Source of the DNA: Pseudomonadota bacterium
GTDB taxonomy: Bacteria; Myxococcota_A; Polyangia; Polyangiales; Polyangiaceae
Reading direction: 5' to 3'
DNA length: 8,973 nucleotides
NCBI GenBank assembly: GCA_023411445.1
Contig: JAEYOT010000471.1
Span: 1-8,973, forward strand
Under the pieces are notes generated by a model. That model saw nothing but the letters and a program-made list of their open reading frames with translations, was not told the DNA's origin and did not search any database. The number at the start of each line of letters is the position of its first letter. The first letter of the stretch is position 1. Shown here piece after piece: positions 1 through 6,530 of this stretch. Both the position numbers and the translations under genes were made by a program.

Positions 1-520
1 GGTGTATCCGGTGCATCGGCTGGATCGGGGCGCCAGCGGTTTGCTGCTCTTCGCGCTGTCGTCCGAGCACGCGCGCACGTTGTGCGGCAGCTTCGAGCGG
101 CGCGAGGTCGACAAGATCTACTGGGCCCTGGTGCGGGGTGCTCCGCCCGAGTCCCTCGTGATCGATCACCCGCTGCGGCCCGACAACAGCGACGTGCCGC
201 AGCCCGCCGTCACGCACGTGAAGCGTATCGAGCAATTCGGTCGCTACGCCTGGGTCGAGGCGCGGCCACTGACGGGACGGCTGCATCAAATCAGACGGCA
301 CCTGAAGCACGTGTCGTGCCCGCTGATTGGCGACGTGCGCTACGGCAAGGGCGAGCACAACCGCCTGTTTCGCGAGCGTTATGGTCTGCAGCGTCTGGCG
401 CTGCACGCCGCCCAGCTGCGGCTCGAAATGCCGAGCGGGCCGCTACAGCTGACGGCCAAGCTCCCGCTCGATCTCGAGCAAACGCTCGCTCGCTTGCGCT
501 CACCCGCCGAGATCTTTTAG
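1..520 (+). CDS. truC: tRNA pseudouridine synthase, TruC-like (RluA family), 5' end missing
   Basis: This is the C-terminal part, about 172 residues, of an RluA-family pseudouridine synthase. The family isomerises uridine to pseudouridine in RNA; TruC modifies U65 of some tRNAs in the cytoplasm. The visible part begins almost at the catalytic motif HRLDRGASG, whose Asp (residue 8 of the fragment) is the nucleophile. It continues with PQPAVTH (residues 66-72), GRLHQIRRHL (92-101), PLIGDVRYGKGEHNR (107-121) and YGLQRLALHAAQL (127-139). The PQPAVTH, GEHNR and YGLQRL.LHA motifs match E. coli TruC better than RluA, RluC or RluD, hence the symbol. Compared with the roughly 260-residue E. coli protein, about 50 N-terminal residues lie left of the window. 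Whole codons start at base 2, and the GTG there is an internal Val codon, not a start. The gene ends with TAG. The family call is very secure; the exact substrate is inferred. Confidence 0.9.
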   Translation, partial: VYPVHRLDRGASGLLLFALSSEHARTLCGSFERREVDKIYWALVRGAPPESLVIDHPLRPDNSDVPQPAVTHVKRIEQFGRYAWVEARPLTGRLHQIRRHLKHVSCPLIGDVRYGKGEHNRLFRERYGLQRLALHAAQLRLEMPSGPLQLTAKLPLDLEQTLARLRSPAEIF

Positions 521-589
521 CGCCGGTGAGACGTTTGTGTCGCTGAGGGGCGCCGCTCGGGCCGCAAATTCGCGGCGATTTCGCTGGCA

Positions 590-611
590 CGCCGGCTGCT
601 AACAGCCGGCG
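590..611 (+). promoter_or_regulatory. 9-bp hairpin directly before the lipoprotein start codon
   Basis: A perfect inverted repeat of nine G/C-rich base pairs (590-598 with 603-611) closes a four-base CTAA loop. It ends one base before the ATG at 613. It occupies the place where a Shine-Dalgarno sequence would lie, and no purine-rich SD is visible there. It could restrict ribosome access, be the end of the truC transcript (although no T-tract follows), or protect the 5' end of a short leader. The structure is read directly from the sequence; the function is open. Confidence 0.5.
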
Positions 612-612
612 C

Positions 613-837
613 ATGCAGAAACCCATCCTTCTCGCTTCCGTTCTCGTCGGTCTGTCGCTCGTCGCCTGCGGCGGCAACAAGGAGCCCGCTGACGGCCCCG
701 TCGAGCGCGCCGGTGAAAACGTCGACGAGGCTGCCGATAAGACCGCGGAGGGCGCAGAGAACGCCGCCGAGGAGACCGGCGAGGCGCTCGAGAACGCCGG
801 CGACAAGGTCGAGGCCGAAACGAAGGACGAGAACTAA
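613..837 (+). CDS. small acidic lipoprotein with 11-residue repeats
   Basis: This encodes a 74-residue predicted lipoprotein. Residues 1-18 form a signal peptide (Lys3, then a hydrophobic core) ending in the lipobox LVAC, so Cys19 should be lipidated. Gly at +2 and +3, with no Asp, points to the outer membrane under the usual Lol sorting rule. The mature part has no other cysteine and is almost entirely Ala, Glu, Asp, Asn, Lys and Gly. It contains three tandem 11-residue units (33-43, 44-54, 55-65), as in LEA-like or apolipoprotein-like amphipathic helices. The ATG at 613 is the only start candidate between the in-frame TGA at 544 and the signal peptide; no clear SD precedes it. The gene lies 92 bases after truC on the same strand and converges with the VWA operon. 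I do not recognise a named family. A surface-bound stress or spacer protein is possible but unproven. Confidence 0.8.
   Translation: MQKPILLASVLVGLSLVACGGNKEPADGPVERAGENVDEAADKTAEGAENAAEETGEALENAGDKVEAETKDEN
709..807 (+). repeat. three tandem 33-base units coding for 11-residue helical repeats
   Basis: Residues 33-65 of the small lipoprotein divide into three units of eleven: [22 protein letters not shown] and [11 protein letters not shown]. Position 8 is always Ala, position 3 always Glu, position 10 always acidic, and positions 6 and 7 are acidic or Asn. The similarity is at protein level; the DNA units have diverged. Eleven-residue periodicity is typical of amphipathic helices in LEA group 3 proteins, some lipid-surface proteins and right-handed coiled coils. 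Confidence 0.55.
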
Positions 838-862
838 GCTCTCGCAGCGCGAGCACGGGCTT

Positions 863-926
863 TCGAGCCGCTCGCCCACGCCGGTAGTATTTCCGAGGCC
901 GGCGTGGGTGGGCGGCTTGATTTCCT
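863..926 (+). terminator. long hairpin with short T-rich tail, likely + strand terminator
   Basis: Bases 863-884 pair with 899-920 to give a 22-bp stem (19 Watson-Crick and three G-U pairs in the + strand RNA) around a 14-base loop. The inner 10 bp (875-884 with 899-908) are perfect. The + strand continues with TTTCCT, a modest U-rich tail. It lies 25 bases after the lipoprotein stop and just outside the 3' end of the opposing operon. In the - strand RNA the three wobble pairs become C-A mismatches and no U-tract follows. The element therefore best fits as an intrinsic terminator for the lipoprotein, or truC-lipoprotein, transcript. Weak use by the operon through the 10-bp core is possible. 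Confidence 0.65.
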
Positions 927-931
927 CGTGC

Positions 932-3715
932 TCAGCCCCGCGCGCGCGGCAAGAACTTGCGGTCGAACAAGCGGACGCGGCGCACCAACAGGTCCAGCAA
1001 GAAGACGACGATCGCCGCCAGCACGAACCGCGACCACAGCGGGCGGTAGAACGTGATCTTCTCCCCCTGCGGATCGAAGACGCGCGCCGGCTCGGGATCG
1101 ACCGACCCGCCAGCGGCGGTAGCAGCGCGCGCTTGCAGCTCGATATCCGGCTCGAAGCGACCGTACTCCCGCGGGTACGGGTTGCTGACGTGGCCGAAGC
1201 TCATCGCAAAGGGCTGCAGGCTGCCGTCTTTGGCGACGCGCGCGTGCTCGGCGCGCAGTAGGAACGAGCCGTACTCGTCGAGGCGAAGCTCGGCTTCGTA
1301 GCGGCCGGGCGCGGTGCGTCGCATCGGCACCTCGCGGCGCTCGCCCTTGCCCTTGCTGGTAGCCGGACCGGTGACGATGAGCTTGGACTCCAACGTGTTG
1401 TCGAAGCGTTCGTCCGCAGTGAAGGCGTCGACGACGGCCCGCACGGTGCTTTCGCGCATCTCGCTTTGCATCGGCAGCTCTTGCCGGCGCTTCACGCGCA
1501 TGTGCTCGCGCGCGAACTGTCCCCAGAACTTGGAGAAGCCGCTCCAGCGCAGCCAGTCCACCGCCCAGTTGTTCTTCACGTCACTGGTCCAGGCCACCGC
1601 CCAGCCCAAACCGGCTCGCCAGCGCGCCAAGATGGGGTCGCCGCGGTCGCTCTGGAGGATGAGCTGGGCAGGCGCCGGCTTGAGCTGCGTCGCGACGTAG
1701 CCGTGCAGGAGCGGCGCCGCGCTCACCGCGATGCCCTTCAAGAAGTCCGCGTTACCGACCTGCTCGACCGGAAACCACTCCTCCACCGCCGCTTGCTGCG
1801 CGATGAGCTCCGTCTCCCGCGTGAAGATCTTAGGCAGGCTGTTCGGATCCGGCACCATGTGAAAGCGACCGCCGCCTGCGTCCGCGACGGCGCGCAGCAG
1901 GTCCTGATTCACGCCTTCACCCAGGCCCACGGTCGTGACCGTGATCGCCTCCGCCAGCATGCCGGTGGCCAGATCTTTGATGCCTTGCACGGGCGCTTGG
2001 CCGTCCGTGAGCAAGACCACGTGCTTCTTGCGCGCCTGGACGACCGACAAGTCCTGATAGGCCATGTCCAAGCTGGAGAAAATCTCGGTGCCGCCGCCCG
2101 GCTGAATCCGCGCGATGTCGTTCTGGATGCGTGAGCGGTAGCGCGCCGGCTGCATCTTCACGTAGCGCTGCGGCGTGGAGTCGAAGGCGATCACCTCGAT
2201 CAGATCGTCGCCCTGGAGCGTTTCCACGGTGGCCCGGCAGGCCGCCTTGGCCATCTCCATCGGCAAGCCGGTCATGGAGCCCGAGCGATCGATCACCAGC
2301 GCCATGGCCACACCCGGCATCTCCTTGCGGCGCTCCGCGTCCATGCGCACAGGCAGCAGACGCTCGAGCGTGCTGTGACCCCAGCCGCCCAGCCCGAAGC
2401 CGGACTCGCCGCCCGCGAACAAGAAGCCGCCGCCCAGATCGCGCACGTAGCGCTCGATCAGATCCTGCTGGGCGTCGCTCACCGCTTCGCGCGGGACATC
2501 CGAGAGGATGAACAAGTCGTAGCGCTCCAGCTCACGGAGCGAGCCCGGCATGGCGCTCGGCGGGCGCAGATCCACGTCGAACTGCTGCGCGGACAGCGCG
2601 CTCACCAGGTAGCTGCCGCGACCGCGCTGGGCCTGCCCCTCCACGTAGAGGATCTGCGGGCGGCCGGGCACGTCCAGCGTGACGTCCATCGCGTTGTTCT
2701 GCGCGAAGCGATCGGCGCCCAGCGGAATATCGCTCAGCTTGAGCGCGTACGTCACCTCGCCGCCCAAGCGCACGACGCTCTTGAACTTGAGCTCGTTGTC
2801 GCCCGCCTTGAGCTGCACGTCGCGCACGCCGTCGAGACCGTTGAGCGTCTCGCCCTGGTACAGGCGCGCTTTGGCGCTGGTAGCGCGGCTGGCGTACACC
2901 TCCGCCGTCACCTCGAAGGGCTGACCGATGTCCACCTTGTCCGGCAGGCGCAGCGCCCGCACCGCCACCTCGCCGGGCGGCGGGTCGCGGAAGGGTCGTA
3001 CGAACAGGCGCGCGCCGAAGCGACGGGCGTGGTTCGCCTCCGACAGCAGGCTGCCCTCGGTCTCCAAGCCGTCCGACAAGAGCACGATGCGCTTCAGGTA
3101 GCCGGGCGGGAACAAGCCGTACGACAGCTGAAGCGCCGCCTGCACGTTGCTGCCCGGCTCCGTCTTCTTCGCGCCCTCCACGTCTTTCCAGCGCAGGTCG
3201 GCGGACCTTGGCAGGCTCAGCTTGCCGTCTTGCTCGAGCGGCACCGCGCGAGGGCGAGCCGCGAACGCGACCAGCTTCACCACATCCTGTGCGCCCTTGG
3301 CCTGGTACAACTTCTCGATCTCGCCGCGCGCTTTGTCGAGCGTGGCCTCGGCGACGGAGTCGCTCACGTCCAGCAGCACCACGGTGGCCACGCGGTGCGT
3401 CTCGTCCGAGCGCACGAGGCGCGTCAGCCCGAGCCCCAGCAGCAGCAAGAACGCGATGCGTAAGAGCACCGACAGCGCGCGTTGCTGCCACGGCAGATCC
3501 GCCAGCGACTTACCCAGCACGTAGAGCAAGACTGGCGCCAGCAGCAAGACGGCCAGCGCGCGCGGCTCCAGCAGCTCGTACTTGACGCCGGCACGTTGCC
3601 ACTTGAAGGCATCCGCCGGCGCCGCCAGCACGAAGCGGTAGAGCGCAGCTGCCAAAGCCACGAGCAGCGCCCCCAAGCCGCCGAGCCACAGCCAGCGCCG
3701 AGCTCGCTCGCTCAT
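932..3715 (-). CDS. membrane protein with two VWA domains flanking a glutamine-amidotransferase-like domain
   Basis: This encodes 927 residues. Three membrane segments lie near the N-terminus (about 8-30, 53-69, 79-100). VWA domain 1 (about 110-245) has the MIDAS motif DVSDS at 116-120 and LLSDG at 212-216. A beta-rich stretch (about 250-350) leads to a GATase1-like domain (about 352-456) with LGGGFLFAGGESGFGLGGW at 427-445 and no cysteine. VWA domain 2 (about 468-640) has a textbook MIDAS: DRSGSM at 476-481, GGT at 541-543 and TDG at 570-572. A further beta-rich region with GLGWAVAWTSD at 702-712 precedes a last membrane segment (about 894-912) and a basic tail. The positive-inside rule puts both VWA domains in the periplasm. 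The chosen ATG at 3715 overlaps the preceding stop as ATGA, implying translational coupling; an upstream start at 3790 would overlap that gene by 79 bases and adds no hydrophobic start. It is the last gene of the operon. The architecture is known next to MoxR/Bat genes; its function is unknown. Confidence 0.9.
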   Translation of the reverse strand: MSERARRWLWLGGLGALLVALAAALYRFVLAAPADAFKWQRAGVKYELLEPRALAVLLLAPVLLYVLGKSLADLPWQQRALSVLLRIAFLLLLGLGLTRLVRSDETHRVATVVLLDVSDSVAEATLDKARGEIEKLYQAKGAQDVVKLVAFAARPRAVPLEQDGKLSLPRSADLRWKDVEGAKKTEPGSNVQAALQLSYGLFPPGYLKRIVLLSDGLETEGSLLSEANHARRFGARLFVRPFRDPPPGEVAVRALRLPDKVDIGQPFEVTAEVYASRATSAKARLYQGETLNGLDGVRDVQLKAGDNELKFKSVVRLGGEVTYALKLSDIPLGADRFAQNNAMDVTLDVPGRPQILYVEGQAQRGRGSYLVSALSAQQFDVDLRPPSAMPGSLRELERYDLFILSDVPREAVSDAQQDLIERYVRDLGGGFLFAGGESGFGLGGWGHSTLERLLPVRMDAERRKEMPGVAMALVIDRSGSMTGLPMEMAKAACRATVETLQGDDLIEVIAFDSTPQRYVKMQPARYRSRIQNDIARIQPGGGTEIFSSLDMAYQDLSVVQARKKHVVLLTDGQAPVQGIKDLATGMLAEAITVTTVGLGEGVNQDLLRAVADAGGGRFHMVPDPNSLPKIFTRETELIAQQAAVEEWFPVEQVGNADFLKGIAVSAAPLLHGYVATQLKPAPAQLILQSDRGDPILARWRAGLGWAVAWTSDVKNNWAVDWLRWSGFSKFWGQFAREHMRVKRRQELPMQSEMRESTVRAVVDAFTADERFDNTLESKLIVTGPATSKGKGERREVPMRRTAPGRYEAELRLDEYGSFLLRAEHARVAKDGSLQPFAMSFGHVSNPYPREYGRFEPDIELQARAATAAGGSVDPEPARVFDPQGEKITFYRPLWSRFVLAAIVVFLLDLLVRRVRLFDRKFLPRARG

Positions 3716-5589
3716 ACCGTCACCCGCCGGTGGTAAGTGATCCACTCGATCAAGGACACCGCGATCACGGCGAGAAGGAGGTAAATCCACACCTCGCTCT
3801 TCAGGCTGGCTGCGGCAATCGACACGGCGCTCGCCTTCTTACCAGCCAGCGTGAGCTCCTTGGCCGGGGCAATTCGGCTCTCGTCCAGATCCGACAGGTT
3901 AGCTGCGAATTCCCCGAGCACGGCTTCGTCCGTCCCGCCCGTGACCTTGTAGAAGCCGGCAAGCTCCCCGCGGAACACCGCGCGTCCGTCACTGACCGGC
4001 ACCACGTGCTTACCGCCTCCCGGCTCGAGCAGGTTGACGGCGTTCAGCGATCCCGGGACCGCCACGTGCCACACCTCGCCGGTGCGGAAGCTGGAGACGT
4101 AGCCGGTGTCCTCCTCGATGAAAGCGTTGATGGTGTTGAGCACGAACAGCGGCCAGGCGATGCGCAGGACCAAATCGCTGTCGCGCGGGTCGAAGCCGAG
4201 CGCGACGAACTTGTGACCGCCCTGCGCGCCGCTCACCAAGATCGGTCCGTAGTCGCTCGCGCCCAGCACGCGATCGCTGGCGCGCGGCTTGAACGCCCTG
4301 CCCTTGGCGACCTGGATATCGCCCATCGACATGAAGCGCAGGACGGGCGTCTTGCGATCCCAGGTGTCGAACCCGAAGTCCTCGATCGCGTTGCCGTACG
4401 GCACCGGCGTGGCGGCGGCCGGCGGGTTGAGGTACAGCACGGAGCCGATCTGCTCGGTGAGCGGCGGCGCCACGCCGTCGAAGATGGCGACGTCGAACTT
4501 GCCGTCGGGCAAGGCCGCGCCCGGCGCGACCTGCTCGACGTCCAAATATTCATCGAGCAACAGCGCCGCTTCCAGGTAGGTGTTGCCGGGCGTCACCAGC
4601 AGGATGCGGGCGCGGCGCCGCTCCGGCAAGAGCGCGTAGGCGGTGTCGTCGGCCGGCAATTCGTCCAAGCCGGGCGCCGCTTTGATGCGCGCGGTCAAGG
4701 TGCGGCTGGCGCCGGCCAGGTCCTGATAAAAGCGCGGCAGCCGCTCGTTCGGGCCCAGCTTCAGCCGCGTGACGTCCACGATCACGCCGTCGCCGGAGAG
4801 CTCCAGCTCCACGTCCGCGGGCGTGTCGTTGAGGTTGCCCACCTCCAGCATCACCTCGTAGCGCGACTTATCGAGCGGGTAGCGCCGCACGGAAAACTCC
4901 GTGATGCTGAGGTTCTTGCCCGAGCTGCCGATGGGGACGAAGCGTGGCTCGGCTCCCTCCAGGCTCACGCGCGAAGCCGACGCAGCGTCGCCGTGCGCGC
5001 CGTCGCCGATCACCACGAGCTCGGCGCCGCCCAAGCCGCGCAGGCTGTCGCGCGCGAACGCGAGGCCCGCCTCCAAATCCGCGCTGGTGTCGCTGGCGCT
5101 GACCGCGGCGATGGCTTGAAGTAGCTCCGTTTGATCGCCGCTCATCGAGGAGCGAGGCGTGGGCACGCTGCCCATCTGCACCACGATGGCACGATCCGCA
5201 GCGCCCATGCCGCGCACGATCTTCTCGGCTTCAGCCTTGGCTTGCGCCAGCCGACTGGGCTTGACGTCCGTCGCCTTCATCGAGGCGCTTCCGTCGATCA
5301 GCAGCACCAGGTGGCGCCCGTCGCGCAGATCTTCCTTGGGCCGGGGATCGCCCAGCGCCAGCACGAGCAGCGCGAGCAACGCGAGCTGCAGCAAGAGCGA
5401 GAGCAGCCGGCGCAACTTGCTGAACAGCTCCGTTGCCTGCTTGTCGCGCAGCACGCTGTCCCAAATGCGCGAGAACGGCACCGGCACCGCGCGGCGGCGC
5501 AGCTTGAGGACATAGAACACCACCACCACGGCGCCCGCCGCCGCGAAGATGCCGAGCAGGCTGCTGAGCGGTAGGCCGGCGAGCCCCAT
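3712..5589 (-). CDS. BatA-like membrane VWA protein
   Basis: This encodes 625 residues. The N-terminus fits the BatA/aerotolerance regulator type: a membrane segment at about 8-28, a basic loop (KLRRR at 29-33), then a second segment at about 62-80. A VWA domain follows at about 93-222 with MIDAS residues in DGSAS (99-103), Thr in DTSADL (167-172) and IGDG (194-197). Residues 225-590 are mostly beta-rich and contain the motif ARILLVTPGN (327-336) and a region resembling the inactive GATase-like part of long BatA proteins. A C-terminal membrane segment (about 600-616) is followed by a basic tail. By charge, the VWA domain is periplasmic. Bat proteins were named for Bacteroides aerotolerance, but their biochemical role is not settled. 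The ATG shares its A with the stop of the DUF58 gene (TGATG), and GGAGGG lies 11 bases upstream (5601-5606). The stop overlaps the next start. The family is secure; a separate gene symbol is not justified. Confidence 0.88.
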   Translation of the reverse strand: MGLAGLPLSSLLGIFAAAGAVVVVFYVLKLRRRAVPVPFSRIWDSVLRDKQATELFSKLRRLLSLLLQLALLALLVLALGDPRPKEDLRDGRHLVLLIDGSASMKATDVKPSRLAQAKAEAEKIVRGMGAADRAIVVQMGSVPTPRSSMSGDQTELLQAIAAVSASDTSADLEAGLAFARDSLRGLGGAELVVIGDGAHGDAASASRVSLEGAEPRFVPIGSSGKNLSITEFSVRRYPLDKSRYEVMLEVGNLNDTPADVELELSGDGVIVDVTRLKLGPNERLPRFYQDLAGASRTLTARIKAAPGLDELPADDTAYALLPERRRARILLVTPGNTYLEAALLLDEYLDVEQVAPGAALPDGKFDVAIFDGVAPPLTEQIGSVLYLNPPAAATPVPYGNAIEDFGFDTWDRKTPVLRFMSMGDIQVAKGRAFKPRASDRVLGASDYGPILVSGAQGGHKFVALGFDPRDSDLVLRIAWPLFVLNTINAFIEEDTGYVSSFRTGEVWHVAVPGSLNAVNLLEPGGGKHVVPVSDGRAVFRGELAGFYKVTGGTDEAVLGEFAANLSDLDESRIAPAKELTLAGKKASAVSIAAASLKSEVWIYLLLAVIAVSLIEWITYHRRVTV

Positions 5590-6524
5590 CAGCGCAAGAA
5601 CCCTCCGCGCCGGAACACCCGCAGCACCAGCTCGTCGAACGACACGCTCACGTCCGCCGCGAAGTACGGCACCTGCCGTGACGTGCAGAAGCGCTCGATG
5701 CTCCGCTGGTAGTCGGCGAAGGCGCGCGCCATGTCCTCCAGCAAGCTATCCGTCACCGTGACCTCGCGCTCCTCACCTGTCTCGCAGTCGTACAAGCGCA
5801 CGTCACCCTTCAGCTCCGGGCGCGCCTCCTTGGCGTCCACCACGTGCAGCACGAACGGCTCGAACTTCGCGTAGCGCAGCGCGTTGATGCCGCGCTCGAA
5901 GCCGGCCGGATCGTACAAATCGCTGATCAGCACCGCCAACCCCCGGCGCTTGTGCTGCGCCACGAACGTCTTCATGGCGTCGCCTAGATCGGTCGTACCG
6001 CCCGGTTTCAGCTCACTCAAGAACTCGAACACCTTGAAAATCCGGCCCTTGCCGCGCGTGGTGGGCATGCGCGACACCACCGCGTCCGTCGCGCTCACGA
6101 TCGTGACGCGATCGAGGTTGGCGAGGCCCACGTAGGCCAGCGCCGCAGCCAGCCGGCGCGCGTGATCGAACTTCTTGCCGTCGCCGAAGCTCATGGAGCT
6201 CGACGAGTCCACGATGAAGTAGATGCTCAGATCTTCTTCTTCTTCGAACAGGCGCACCAGCAGCTTGCCGAAGCGCTGGTACACGTTCCAATCCACGGAG
6301 CGAAAGTCGTCGCCCGCCGTGTAATCGCGGTGGTCCGCGAACTCCACGCCGCTGCCCTTCTTCTTGCTCCGCCGCTCGGCGCGCATACGACCAGCGAAGA
6401 CGCGACGGCTGACGATCGCGAGCGACTCCAGCTTCTTCTGGAAGTCGTCGTCGAACAGCGCGCCGCGTCGCGCCGCCGCCCGGCGCGGCGCGCTCTTGGG
6501 TCGGAACAGATCCAGCAGGCCCAA
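5589..6524 (-). CDS. DUF58 domain protein (VWA-like, MoxR partner)
   Basis: This encodes 311 residues with no signal peptide or membrane segment, so it is probably cytoplasmic. The DUF58 signature is clear: GSGVEFADHRDYTAGDD (57-73) followed by FRSVDWNVYQR (74-84). A VWA-like fold follows, with a MIDAS-type DSSSS (106-110), GGTTD (175-179) and ISD (200-202). The family is usually encoded beside MoxR ATPases and is thought to be their adaptor or target. The start is TTG at 6524: the in-frame TAG of moxR lies only two codons upstream, and the next in-frame ATG would fall at residue 47, inside the conserved region. A purine-rich GAAGGG at 6535-6540 lies 10 bases before the TTG and can serve as SD. 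The basic N-terminus (residues 8-20) might bind nucleic acid, membrane lipid or MoxR. The family assignment is secure; the biological role is inferred from neighbours. Confidence 0.9.
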   Translation of the reverse strand: MGLLDLFRPKSAPRRAAARRGALFDDDFQKKLESLAIVSRRVFAGRMRAERRSKKKGSGVEFADHRDYTAGDDFRSVDWNVYQRFGKLLVRLFEEEEDLSIYFIVDSSSSMSFGDGKKFDHARRLAAALAYVGLANLDRVTIVSATDAVVSRMPTTRGKGRIFKVFEFLSELKPGGTTDLGDAMKTFVAQHKRRGLAVLISDLYDPAGFERGINALRYAKFEPFVLHVVDAKEARPELKGDVRLYDCETGEEREVTVTDSLLEDMARAFADYQRSIERFCTSRQVPYFAADVSVSFDELVLRVFRRGGFLR

Positions 6525-6530
6525 GCGCCT

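Noticed and set aside
561..576. Small inverted repeat GCCGC/GCGGC after truC as a truC terminator
   Set aside because: A 5-bp stem with a 6-base loop is too common by chance in GC-rich DNA, and the following T-run is only three bases.
2375..3463. 362-residue + strand open frame opposite the double-VWA gene
   Set aside because: Antisense shadow with biased composition and no start context or domain.
2532..3491. 319-residue - strand open frame in another frame of the double-VWA gene
   Set aside because: Arg/Ala/Gly-rich frame inside a gene that has intact VWA and GATase-like motifs; no sign of a real overlapping gene.
3716..3790. Longer N-terminus of the double-VWA protein, from 3790
   Set aside because: It would overlap the BatA-like gene by 79 bases, and the extra 25 residues carry no signal. 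The ATGA overlap start at 3715 leads straight into a basic-then-hydrophobic membrane segment.
3730..5124. 464-residue + strand open frame opposite the BatA-like gene
   Set aside because: It is an antisense shadow of a gene with clear domain motifs. Its protein is rich in Arg, Ala, Gln, His and Val with no recognisable domain, as expected from high-GC complementary codons.
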